Origin: Clostridia bacterium
GTDB lineage: Bacteria; Bacillota; Clostridia; DSM-8532
Assembly (NCBI GenBank): GCA_026418215.1
Contig: JAOABT010000444.1
Coordinates: 1 to 11,740 of the forward strand
Direction of reading: 5' to 3'
DNA: 11,740 bases
In this document: positions 5,589-11,740 of the stretch, piece after piece
Position numbering within the stretch: position 1 is the stretch's first letter
Layout of the letters: every line of letters begins with the position of its first letter
Program-made: the position numbers and the translations under genes
The notes under the pieces: model-generated
What the model was told of the DNA's origin: nothing
Databases searched by the model: none
Seen by the model: the letters and a program-made list of their open reading frames with translations, nothing else

Positions 5589-6356
5589 TTAATATAATCT
5601 GGTCAATATTTCCGGTCCATTTGGCATAACCGCCAGTGTGTTCTCATGATGCGCCGAAAGTTTACCGTCCAGCGTTACCACTGTCCATTTATCGTCCAAA
5701 ACCTTTACACGCCATGTTCCGACATTGACCATAGGTTCAATGGCAAGGGTCATGCCGTTTGTGATGCGCACGCCTCTTTCACGAGTGACGTAGTTGGGTA
5801 TTTGTGGCTCTTCATGCATTTCCGTGCCTATGCCATGACCGACAAAGTCACGAACGACGGAGTAGCCCTGACCTTCGACATATTTCTGAACAGCCTCGGA
5901 AATATCACGGATTCTATTCCCTTCAACTGCCTTGGCCATACCTTGGTTAAAAGCCTCTTCGGTATGCATAATGAGTGCTTTAGCCTCATCAGAGATGGTT
6001 CCAACACCAAAGGTTCTGGCAGCATCTCCATGGAAGCCATCTAAAATGGCACCGATATCTATACTGATGATGTCACCCTCATTAAGAACGGTTTTATCGG
6101 GTATGCCGTGAATAACGACACTGTTGATTGACGCACAGATCGAGCCGGGGAAATCCATTCCGCCGTAAGCGCACGGTACACCCTTAAAGGAAGGTATGCC
6201 GCCCGCTTTTCTAATAATCTCTTCTGCTGCCTTGTCGAGCTCAAGTGTCGTGATGCCGGGAGCTATAAGTTCATGAAGCCTTTGATGGGCCAGAGCTACA
6301 AGCTCTCCTGCCTTTCTCATTTTATCCAGTTCTCGCTGAGATTTGATAACAATCAT
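5589..6356 (-). CDS. map: Methionine aminopeptidase, type I
   Basis: Cytoplasmic metalloenzyme that removes the initiator methionine from new proteins with small second residues. The 255-residue chain is a single pita-bread domain without the N-terminal zinc-finger extension found in some relatives. The five metal ligands can be placed at Asp100 (ISIDIG), Asp111 (GDAARTFGVG), His174 (GHGIGTEMHEEPQIPNY), Glu207 (AIEPMV) and Glu238 (HHENTLAV); His83 in VIHGIP is the conserved active-site histidine. The ATG is preceded by AAAGAGGAAAC, an acceptable ribosome binding site. It begins 18 bases after adk, the usual adk-map order after secY in Gram-positive bacteria. Confidence 0.98.
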   Translation of the reverse strand: MIVIKSQRELDKMRKAGELVALAHQRLHELIAPGITTLELDKAAEEIIRKAGGIPSFKGVPCAYGGMDFPGSICASINSVVIHGIPDKTVLNEGDIISIDIGAILDGFHGDAARTFGVGTISDEAKALIMHTEEAFNQGMAKAVEGNRIRDISEAVQKYVEGQGYSVVRDFVGHGIGTEMHEEPQIPNYVTRERGVRITNGMTLAIEPMVNVGTWRVKVLDDKWTVVTLDGKLSAHHENTLAVMPNGPEILTRLY

Positions 6357-6374
6357 GTTTCCTCTTTTATGTCC

Positions 6375-7013
6375 TTACTTCATTTCATCAAGGATTTCCT
6401 GAGTCGTAACCTGGATGGGCTTCGTTCCGTCAAAATCCTTCAGGAGCCCTTCCCTGCGATAGTACTCTACAAGGGGGCTGGTTTGCTCGTCATAGGTTTT
6501 CAGGCGCTGAATGACTGTTTCCTCACGGTCATCGTCCCTTATGTACAAAGGCTTTCCGCATGCGTCGCAGATTCCTTCGACCTTTGGGAGGTTGTTTTCT
6601 ATGTGGTAGGTTCTACCACACGTGCACATCCTTCTGCCTGACATTCTCTTAATAATAAGTTCATCCGGTACAAAGATGTTGGCCACAAGCTTAACGCCTG
6701 TGTGCTGTTTAGCCAGCATTTTTTCAAACATTTCAGCCTGTACGATGGTACGGGGGAAACCGTCCATAATAAAGCCGTTTTTGCAGTCCTCCTGCGCTAA
6801 TCTTAACTCAACTATTCCTATTGTAACGTCATCCGGAACGAGCTTACCCGCATCGATAAAGCTTTTTGCCAATACACCTAGCGGGGTTCCTTCCTTTATG
6901 TTGGCTCTGAAAATATCGCCTGTAGAAATATGCGGTACTTTGAGTGCCATTGAAAGGTTTGCTGCCTGTGTTCCCTTCCCTGCTCCGGGAGGTCCTAATA
7001 AAATCATTCTCAT
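6375..7013 (-). CDS. adk: Adenylate kinase with a zinc-type LID
   Basis: Interconverts ATP + AMP and 2 ADP in the cytoplasm. The 212 residues fit the long-LID class: P-loop GPPGAGKGT (7-15), HISTGD (28-33), DGFPRT (84-89), then the LID at about 123-160 and the closing arginines after RDDDREE. The LID has Cys130, Cys132, Cys149 and Cys152. The second pair is the usual C-x2-C (CDAC), but the first is C-x-C (MCTCGRTYH) where Gram-positive enzymes normally have C-x2-C, one residue short. The start is the first of two close ATGs (MRM); AAAGG lies about 10 bases upstream. It lies 111 bases after secY, beyond a terminator-like hairpin. Confidence 0.98.
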   Translation of the reverse strand: MRMILLGPPGAGKGTQAANLSMALKVPHISTGDIFRANIKEGTPLGVLAKSFIDAGKLVPDDVTIGIVELRLAQEDCKNGFIMDGFPRTIVQAEMFEKMLAKQHTGVKLVANIFVPDELIIKRMSGRRMCTCGRTYHIENNLPKVEGICDACGKPLYIRDDDREETVIQRLKTYDEQTSPLVEYYRREGLLKDFDGTKPIQVTTQEILDEMK

Positions 7014-7072
7014 AATGGCACGACCTTTTTTTATCTATTCTACCGTAATGCTAAACAAACATCATGGCACAA

Positions 7073-7102
7073 AAAGCGGATGGTACAACGATCATCCGCT
7101 TT
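7073..7102 (-). terminator. Terminator-like hairpin between secY and adk (possible attenuator)
   Basis: On the transcript AAAGCGGATG (7102-7093) pairs with CATCCGCTTT (7082-7073) over 10 bp around a 10-base loop, and the T-run continues as CTTTTTG into 7071. It starts 22 bases after the secY stop. With no strong promoter seen before adk, it probably acts as a partial terminator or an RNA-stability element within the operon. Confidence 0.6.
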
Positions 7103-7124
7103 AAGTACCACTATAATGTCTTGA

Positions 7125-8417
7125 CTATTCAAGAAATCCTTTATAATGTCTCATCATCAGCTGGGATTCGATCTGCTTCATGGTATCGAGTGCAACACCG
7201 ACCATAATGAGGAGGGATGTGCCGCCAAACCACATGTTCTTGACACCGGTGATCAACTCAAGCAAGCTTGGGAGTACGGTAACCAGAGCAAGGAAGAATG
7301 CGCCGAACCAGGTGATGCGGTTAAGTACCTTTGTGATGTAATCACTTGTAGGCTTACCGGGGCGAATGCCGGGGATGAACCCGCCGTTCTTTCGAATGTT
7401 GTTCGCAAGCTCTACCGGGTTAAATACCATAATGGTATAGAAGAAGGTAAAGAAGAGAACAAGCAAGGCCATGATGAGCATATACAAGGGGTTACTGTGG
7501 AAGTTAACCAGGGACAGCAGGAACTTGTTGGTCGTATTGGGAGCCAACAAACCGATGATGGTGGGGAAGAATGCCAGGATTGACATAGCGAAGATGATTG
7601 GAACAACGCCGGCGACATTTACCTTCATAGGAATGTGAGTGCTTTGGCCGCCGTACATTTTACGTCCTACAACGCGCTTTGCATACTGAACAGGAATCCT
7701 TCTTTCAGCCTGTGTCACATAGATAACAAACATAATTACCGCTACGAAAACCGCAGCAATCGCAATAACGATGAGAAGTCCTACAGCAAGCTGACCTTGA
7801 TTTGCATAGCCCTTGACGATGTTGACAAGTGCGCTGAAAGCAGCAGGTCCTCTTGAAATAATGTTAACGAAAATGATGAGGGATATGCCGTTACCAATAC
7901 CGTACTCGTTGATCTGCTCACCCAGCCACATAATGAAGGCTGTACCGGCTGTTAAGGCGAAGGTGATGGTGAGGTAAGAAAGTACGTTACGGTGGGTGAT
8001 AGCACCAGAGAATCCAATATACATGAAGGTCGCTTCAACAAAACCTAAGACAACGGTTCCGTAACGAACCCACTGAGCCAGCTTCTTACGGCCTTCCTCG
8101 CCTTCCTTCTGCATTCTTTCGAGTGCAGGAATGGCGATGGTCAGAAGCTGCATGATAATGGATGCATTGATGTAGGGAGTGATCGACATCGCAAAAATAC
8201 TTGCTTTCGTAAAGGCGCCGCCGCCGATGATATCCATGAAGCCAAAGAGACCACCCTGCTTGCCAACCATTTCGGCAAGTACAGACCCGCTCAAACCAGG
8301 AACCGGAATGTAGACACCTATACGATACACCAGAAGAAGAAGAAGCGTTGCAAGAATCTTCTTCCTCAAGTCGGCGATCTTCCAGGCACTCTTAAGTGGA
8401 GCGATTACACTCTCCAT
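7125..8417 (-). CDS. secY: Preprotein translocase subunit SecY
   Basis: Channel subunit of the SecYEG translocon in the cytoplasmic membrane. The 430 residues show ten hydrophobic segments at about 19-38, 76-98, 118-138, 148-166, 176-200, 212-235, 265-291, 311-334, 365-388 and 397-415, the normal topology. The plug region follows GLFGFMDIIGGGAF (56-69). The cytoplasmic loop with NGGFIPGIRPGKPT (344-357) is the SecA/ribosome-contacting signature, and QAERRIPVQYAKR (236-248) is the other. ATG 8417 lies one base after the rplO stop, with GAGGTGA inside the end of rplO, so translation is coupled. After it comes a 111-base gap with a terminator-like stem. Confidence 0.99.
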   Translation of the reverse strand: MESVIAPLKSAWKIADLRKKILATLLLLLVYRIGVYIPVPGLSGSVLAEMVGKQGGLFGFMDIIGGGAFTKASIFAMSITPYINASIIMQLLTIAIPALERMQKEGEEGRKKLAQWVRYGTVVLGFVEATFMYIGFSGAITHRNVLSYLTITFALTAGTAFIMWLGEQINEYGIGNGISLIIFVNIISRGPAAFSALVNIVKGYANQGQLAVGLLIVIAIAAVFVAVIMFVIYVTQAERRIPVQYAKRVVGRKMYGGQSTHIPMKVNVAGVVPIIFAMSILAFFPTIIGLLAPNTTNKFLLSLVNFHSNPLYMLIMALLVLFFTFFYTIMVFNPVELANNIRKNGGFIPGIRPGKPTSDYITKVLNRITWFGAFFLALVTVLPSLLELITGVKNMWFGGTSLLIMVGVALDTMKQIESQLMMRHYKGFLE

Positions 8418-8418
8418 C

Positions 8419-8859
8419 TTATATCACCTCAGCCTTTCCTCCTAAAGCTTCGATCTTCTCGGATGCTGATTTGGTGAATCTCACAGCCTTTACAGTCAGC
8501 TTCTTGGTGAGATTTCCGTTTCCGAGAACAACTATACCATCGTTAATCTTGCTGATGACGCCTGTCTGTTTTAAGAGTTCTGCGTTAACCTCGGTTCCGT
8601 TTTCAAAACCTTCAAGGTCTGAAAGCTTAACCTCGGTGTATACCTTCTGGAATTCGAAGTTGTTGAAGCCTCTCTTGGGAATTCTTCTGAAAAGAGGCAT
8701 CTGACCGCCTTCAAAGCCGGGTCTTACGCCGCCGCCTGCTCTGGCATTCTGGCCCTTGGAACCCTTACCTGCAGTCTTACCATTGCCTGAGCCATGGCCT
8801 CTGCCTTTACGCTTTGGAGCCTTTTTGGGTGCTCCAGGTTTTAATTCGAATAAATCCAC
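8419..8859 (-). CDS. rplO: Large-subunit ribosomal protein L15, GTG start
   Basis: Late-assembling 50S protein that threads a basic, glycine-rich arm into 23S rRNA. The N-terminal arm is [20 protein letters not shown] followed by [18 protein letters not shown]; the globular part begins after [12 protein letters not shown] place the start at GTG 8859, which gives 146 residues beginning [14 protein letters not shown] lies 8 bases upstream of it. The upstream in-frame GTG at 8868 overlaps that ribosome binding site and cannot be served by it. The gene follows rpmD by 14 bases and its last codons supply the ribosome binding site of secY. Confidence 0.97.
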   Translation of the reverse strand: MDLFELKPGAPKKAPKRKGRGHGSGNGKTAGKGSKGQNARAGGGVRPGFEGGQMPLFRRIPKRGFNNFEFQKVYTEVKLSDLEGFENGTEVNAELLKQTGVISKINDGIVVLGNGNLTKKLTVKAVRFTKSASEKIEALGGKAEVI

Positions 8860-8873
8860 TGGGTGCACCTCCT

Positions 8874-9053
8874 TTATATTTCTTCAACCTGTACTAAATG
8901 TGCTACTTTAGAAACCATACCGCGGATCTGGACGTTGTCCTTCTGTTCAACAACCTGACCCACCTTGCGAAGACCAAGAGCTGCTACTGTAGCCTTCTGA
9001 TCTTCTTTGCACTTAATTGTACTCTTCTTCAGAGTAATTCTCAAATTGCCCAT
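8874..9053 (-). CDS. rpmD: Large-subunit ribosomal protein L30
   Basis: Small 50S protein of 59 residues, found by direct translation of the gap between rpsE and rplO. It reads [20 protein letters not shown], then [20 protein letters not shown] and ends [10 protein letters not shown], a good L30 pattern: the first strand, the GLRKVGQ turn and the final VxHLV strand. ATG 9053 has AGGAGGTAG about 8 bases upstream. The gaps are 13 bases to rpsE and 14 to rplO, the conserved rpsE-rpmD-rplO order of the spc operon. Confidence 0.97.
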   Translation of the reverse strand: MGNLRITLKKSTIKCKEDQKATVAALGLRKVGQVVEQKDNVQIRGMVSKVAHLVQVEEI

Positions 9054-9066
9054 TGAAAGCTACCTC

Positions 9067-9567
9067 CTATCCTAGGATTTCGTCGACGCTCTTGCCTCTC
9101 AGCTTAGCAATCTGTTCAACAGTCTTCAGCTGGGAAAGACCAGCCATAGTTGCACGCACCATGTTGGTGGGGTTGTTGGAACCTAACGATTTGGTATAGA
9201 TATCGTGAATGCCTGCAAGCTCCAATACCGCTCTGACAGGGCCGCCAGCGATAACGCCGGTACCTTCCTTAGCGGGCTTTAACAGAACCTTGCCTGCACC
9301 AAATATACCAAGAGCCTCGTGAGGAATGCTGGTTTCAACCTTAGGAATGTAGATGAGATTCTTTTTTGCATCTTCAATTCCCTTACGGATGGCGTCAGGA
9401 ATTTCAGTTGCCTTTCCGCTGCCTACACCAACATGTCCGTTTTCGTCACCAATGACGACGAGAGCGCTGAATCTGAAGTTTCTACCGCCCTTAACAACCT
9501 TGGTAACACGGCCAATATTGACTACCTTTTCTTTAAGGTCCAGAGTTGTTGGATCAATTTTCTGCAA
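9067..9567 (-). CDS. rpsE: Small-subunit ribosomal protein S5, TTG start
   Basis: 30S protein at the mRNA entry side, with a part in decoding accuracy and mRNA unwinding. The 166 residues contain the double-stranded-RNA-binding-like N-terminal domain ([20 protein letters not shown], then [20 protein letters not shown]) and the C-terminal domain ([22 protein letters not shown] segment, here [20 protein letters not shown], then [20 protein letters not shown]). The start is TTG 9567, with AAGGAGG 8 bases upstream; no ATG fits better. It follows rplR by 30 bases. Confidence 0.98.
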   Translation of the reverse strand: MQKIDPTTLDLKEKVVNIGRVTKVVKGGRNFRFSALVVIGDENGHVGVGSGKATEIPDAIRKGIEDAKKNLIYIPKVETSIPHEALGIFGAGKVLLKPAKEGTGVIAGGPVRAVLELAGIHDIYTKSLGSNNPTNMVRATMAGLSQLKTVEQIAKLRGKSVDEILG

Positions 9568-9597
9568 TTTGTTCCCCTCCTTCTACTAAAGACTGAA

Positions 9598-9966
9598 TCA
9601 GAAATCGAGACCGGCTTCTCTAGCGCCGTCTGCGAGTTCCTTGATTCTTCCGTGATAAAGGTAGCCGCCTCTATCGAAAACTACCTGCTTAATTCCTTTT
9701 TCAACTGCTTTTGCTCCGATAAGTTTGCCGACTTCCTTAGCGGCATCCTTGTTTCCGGTGTACTCAAGCTTTCCTTTGAGAGCCTCATCCAAAGAGGATG
9801 CTGCAACCAGAGTGGTGCTGCTTACATCGTCGATAATCTGAGCATAGATGTGCTTGGCGCTTCTGAATACGCAAAGACGAGGTCTTTCCGCGGTTCCAGT
9901 AATCTTCTTGCGCACACGATCATGCTTGCGAAGTCTGATTTGATTCTTGTCAATTGTTTTTATCAT
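9598..9966 (-). CDS. rplR: Large-subunit ribosomal protein L18
   Basis: 5S rRNA-binding protein that, with L5, fixes the 5S particle to the 50S subunit. Length is 122 residues. It has a basic N-terminus ([20 protein letters not shown]) and the family blocks [40 protein letters not shown] and [21 protein letters not shown] (21 residues if joined, read as [10 protein letters not shown] plus [11 protein letters not shown]). ATG 9966 follows GGAGGGAG by about 8 bases. It begins 20 bases after rplF and is followed by rpsE, the standard order. Confidence 0.99.
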   Translation of the reverse strand: MIKTIDKNQIRLRKHDRVRKKITGTAERPRLCVFRSAKHIYAQIIDDVSSTTLVAASSLDEALKGKLEYTGNKDAAKEVGKLIGAKAVEKGIKQVVFDRGGYLYHGRIKELADGAREAGLDF

Positions 9967-9986
9967 CGCACACTCCCTCCTCTCTC

Positions 9987-10535
9987 TTATTTCTTGCCCT
10001 TACCGCCGGTCTTACCTTCCTTACGGATGATGGTTTCACCGGTGTACTTGATACCCTTGCCCTTGTAGGGTTCAGGAGGACGCTTTTCGCGGATTTGTGC
10101 GGCTACCTCGCCGACAAGCTGCTTATTGGCACCCTTAACGATAATCTTATCCTGAGCAGGAACATCTATGGTAATGCCTGCGGGTTCTTCCATTTCAACA
10201 GGATGGGAATATCCAAGTGTGAGAATGAGCTTTTTACCTTGCTTCTGTGCTCTGAAACCAACACCGACGATGTCGAGGCTCTTTTCAAAGCCCTTGGTAA
10301 CACCGTTAACCATGTTTGCGATCAGTGCACGTGTAAGACCATGAAGCGCTCTGTTGAGCTTCTCATCATTGGGTCTTGTGATAATAACGGCATTGCCTTC
10401 CTTTTGAATGCTCATATTCTTATGGAAGGTCTGGTTCAAGGTTCCCTTAGGTCCCTTAACGGTCACTTCCTGGCCGTTAACCTTGACGTCTACGCCTGCC
10501 GGAATCTCGACCGGCATTCTTCCTATACGTGACAT
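9987..10535 (-). CDS. rplF: Large-subunit ribosomal protein L6
   Basis: 50S protein next to the sarcin-ricin loop region, involved in factor binding. The 182 residues hold two similar domains: the first starts [20 protein letters not shown], with VKGPKGTL; the second covers about 83-160 and ends in the L6 signature [14 protein letters not shown]. The C-terminus is basic and glycine-rich ([11 protein letters not shown]). ATG 10535 has GGAGGTG 6-8 bases upstream. The 82-base gap to rpsH is larger than its neighbours and carries an 11-bp hairpin. Confidence 0.99.
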   Translation of the reverse strand: MSRIGRMPVEIPAGVDVKVNGQEVTVKGPKGTLNQTFHKNMSIQKEGNAVIITRPNDEKLNRALHGLTRALIANMVNGVTKGFEKSLDIVGVGFRAQKQGKKLILTLGYSHPVEMEEPAGITIDVPAQDKIIVKGANKQLVGEVAAQIREKRPPEPYKGKGIKYTGETIIRKEGKTGGKGKK

Positions 10536-10560
10536 ATCTGCACCTCCAGTCCTTAGATTG

Positions 10561-10587
10561 AGAGTACCTTTTCAAGAAAGGCACTCT
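10561..10587 (-). promoter_or_regulatory. 11-bp hairpin between rpsH and rplF
   Basis: On the transcript AGAGTGCCTTT (10587-10577) pairs with AAAGGTACTCT (10571-10561) around the 5-base loop CTTGA, with one G-U pair that would be C-A in plus-strand RNA. No U-run follows, so it is not a terminator. ATTGAGA near the rpsH end could also pair with TCTCAAT that overlaps the 3' arm, giving an alternative fold. It could be a processing or stability element, or a protein-binding site controlling rplF translation. Confidence 0.55.
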
Positions 10588-10617
10588 TTTCAGAACTACT
10601 TTCTATTGTCTCAATTT

Positions 10618-11016
10618 TTACCATACAAACGCAAGAACTTCTCCGCCGATGCCGAGCTTTCTAGCGTTTTTATCGGTCATAATCCCCTGTGATGTGGAAA
10701 CAATGGCAACGCCAAGGCCGCCGAGAACCTTTGGAATTTCATCCTTTTCAGCGTAGACCCTCAAGCCTGGCTTACTGATTCTCTTGATGCCCGAAATGAT
10801 ATTCTTCTTGTTTTCAACATATTTAAGAGTGATTCTTACAATTCCCTGCTTCTTATCGTCTATCTCAACAAAGTCTTTGATATAACCCTCTTCGAGCAGG
10901 ATCTTTGCAATCTGCTTCTTTAAGTTGGATGCAGGAATATCCACAGTCGGATGCTTGGAGCTTGCTGCATTCCTGATTCTTGTAAGCATATCTGCAATTA
11001 CGTCGGTTGCATGCAT
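10618..11016 (-). CDS. rpsH: Small-subunit ribosomal protein S8
   Basis: Primary 16S rRNA-binding protein of the 30S body; in E. coli it is also the translational repressor of the spc operon. The 132 residues start [20 protein letters not shown] and end with the RNA-contact motif [23 protein letters not shown] 11016 is preceded by GGAGGTCTGTAACA. The gene lies 25 bases after rpsN. The region near the rplE start, where the E. coli S8 site lies, is outside this window, so repression by S8 cannot be judged here. Confidence 0.99.
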   Translation of the reverse strand: MHATDVIADMLTRIRNAASSKHPTVDIPASNLKKQIAKILLEEGYIKDFVEIDDKKQGIVRITLKYVENKKNIISGIKRISKPGLRVYAEKDEIPKVLGGLGVAIVSTSQGIMTDKNARKLGIGGEVLAFVW

Positions 11017-11041
11017 TGTTACAGACCTCCTTTCGCTACTT

Positions 11042-11227
11042 TTACCAGCTTGCCTTCTTCACACCTGGTATCTGGCCCTTGTATGCTAAATCTCTGAAGC
11101 AAAGACGGCAGATGCCGAACTTCCTCATATAAGCGTGAGGTCTACCGCAGAGCTTGCAGCGATTGTAATACCTTGTTGAAAACTTCGGTGTTTGTTGCTG
11201 CTTGAGTATCATGGACTTCTTAGCCAT
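11042..11227 (-). CDS. rpsN: Small-subunit ribosomal protein S14, type Z (zinc)
   Basis: 30S head protein of 61 residues, the short zinc-binding form (S14 type Z) typical of many Gram-positive bacteria, against about 100 residues for the cysteine-free enterobacterial form. Cys24, Cys27, Cys40 and Cys43 ([16 protein letters not shown]) form the zinc site; the end [17 protein letters not shown] is diagnostic. ATG 11227 follows AAAGGAGG by 8 bases or so, and only 15 bases separate it from the rplE stop. The order rplE-rpsN-rpsH is the standard one. Confidence 0.99.
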   Translation of the reverse strand: MAKKSMILKQQQTPKFSTRYYNRCKLCGRPHAYMRKFGICRLCFRDLAYKGQIPGVKKASW

Positions 11228-11242
11228 ATCGATTTACCTCCT

Positions 11243-11740
11243 TTAGCTCTTTGAGAACGGCATCCCGAGAAGAGTCAGCAGTTCTTTTGCTTCTTCATCA
11301 GTCTGGGCTGTCGTAACAAATGTGATATCGTATCCGCGAGTCTTTTCAACCTTTTCGATATCGATTTCAGGGAAGATGAGCTGTTCCTTGACGCCCATGG
11401 AGAAGTTTCCACGTCCGTCGAAGGCGTTAGCGCTGATTCCTCTGAAGTCTCTGACTCTGGGAAGAGCAACGTTGAAGAGTTTGTCTACGAATTCATACAT
11501 TCTGGATCCGCGAAGCGTCACCTTACAACCGATGTTCATGCCTTCACGAAGCTTAAATGCTGCAACGGATTTCTTAGCCTTTGTAACAACCACCTTTTGT
11601 CCGGTGATTGCTGCCATTTCGTTAGCCGCACTCTCAATGGCCTTGGGGTTTTCCTTAACATCCCCTACACCCGTATTGAGAACCACTTTTACAAGCTTGG
11701 GTATCTGCATGGGGCTTTTATAATTGAACTTCGCCTGCAG
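11243..11740 (-). CDS. rplE: Large-subunit ribosomal protein L5, 5' end beyond the window
   Basis: 5S rRNA-binding protein of the central protuberance, contacting P-site tRNA. The 166 codons present begin in [20 protein letters not shown] and run to the stop, so only the first dozen or so residues are missing on the right. Blocks that identify it are [52 protein letters not shown] and [18 protein letters not shown]. An ATG at 11710 (MQIPK) is internal, not the start, because the family sequence continues without a break through it to the edge. Confidence 0.98.
   Translation of the reverse strand: MQAKFNYKSPMQIPKLVKVVLNTGVGDVKENPKAIESAANEMAAITGQKVVVTKAKKSVAAFKLREGMNIGCKVTLRGSRMYEFVDKLFNVALPRVRDFRGISANAFDGRGNFSMGVKEQLIFPEIDIEKVEKTRGYDITFVTTAQTDEEAKELLTLLGMPFSKS

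Noticed and set aside
8860..8868. Upstream GTG start for rplO
   Set aside because: It overlaps the ribosome binding site itself; GTG 8859 has correct spacing and matches the usual L15 N-terminus.
9319..10068. Plus-strand open frame of 249 codons
   Set aside because: It is antisense to rpsE, rplR and the end of rplF, which are unmistakable. It has no ribosome binding site and no recognisable protein.

Overview
The window is a long, almost wholly minus-strand stretch of the bacterial spc and alpha ribosomal-protein operons. Read in the direction of transcription (from base 11740 down to base 1), the order is rplE (cut by the right edge), rpsN, rpsH, rplF, rplR, rpsE, rpmD, rplO, secY, adk, map, a KOW-domain RNA-binding protein gene, infA, rpmJ, rpsM, rpsK, rpsD, rpoA, rplQ. 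A terminator and a 650-base non-coding region follow, then the start of ecfA1, cut by the left edge. This order, the KOW gene between map and infA, the zinc-type S14, and the strong AGGAGG ribosome binding sites point to a Clostridia-type Bacillota (Firmicutes). Genus or species cannot be read from the sequence.

Bases 4889-11740 make ribosomal subunits (L5, S14, S8, L6, L18, S5, L30, L15), the protein-export channel (SecY), a nucleotide kinase (Adk), N-terminal methionine removal (Map) and translation initiation (IF-1). Gaps are mostly under 40 bases. Three are larger and carry RNA structure or signals: rpsH-rplF (11-bp hairpin), secY-adk (terminator-like hairpin) and map-KOW (a good sigma-A promoter, TTGAAA-17-TAGAAT). 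Bases 1471-4845 carry L36 and the alpha block: S13, S11, S4, RNA polymerase alpha and L17. The 267-base gap between rpmJ and rpsM holds a strong 12-bp hairpin and further stem-loops. It is the natural place for autogenous control of the alpha block.

The least ordinary region is the 650 bases between rplQ and ecfA1. In transcription order it has the rplQ terminator; about six tandem copies of a 21-bp CTTAAG-type repeat, in phase with two DNA turns; a near-consensus promoter (TTAACA-17-TATAAC) directly after them; a roughly 180-base tract of degenerate 7-9-base GAATCA units lying in the predicted 5' leader; a 9-bp hairpin covering part of the ribosome binding site; and the GTG start of ecfA1. 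This looks like a separately regulated transcription unit for the ECF vitamin/metal transporter ATPases, with a possible helically phased regulator site not tied here to any known regulator.

Three starts are TTG (rpsE, infA, rpsM), and two are best read as GTG (rplO, ecfA1). rpmD, rpmJ and the true starts of ecfA1 and rplO were worked out by hand translation. Promoters, hairpins and repeats were found by eye, with no folding or database search.
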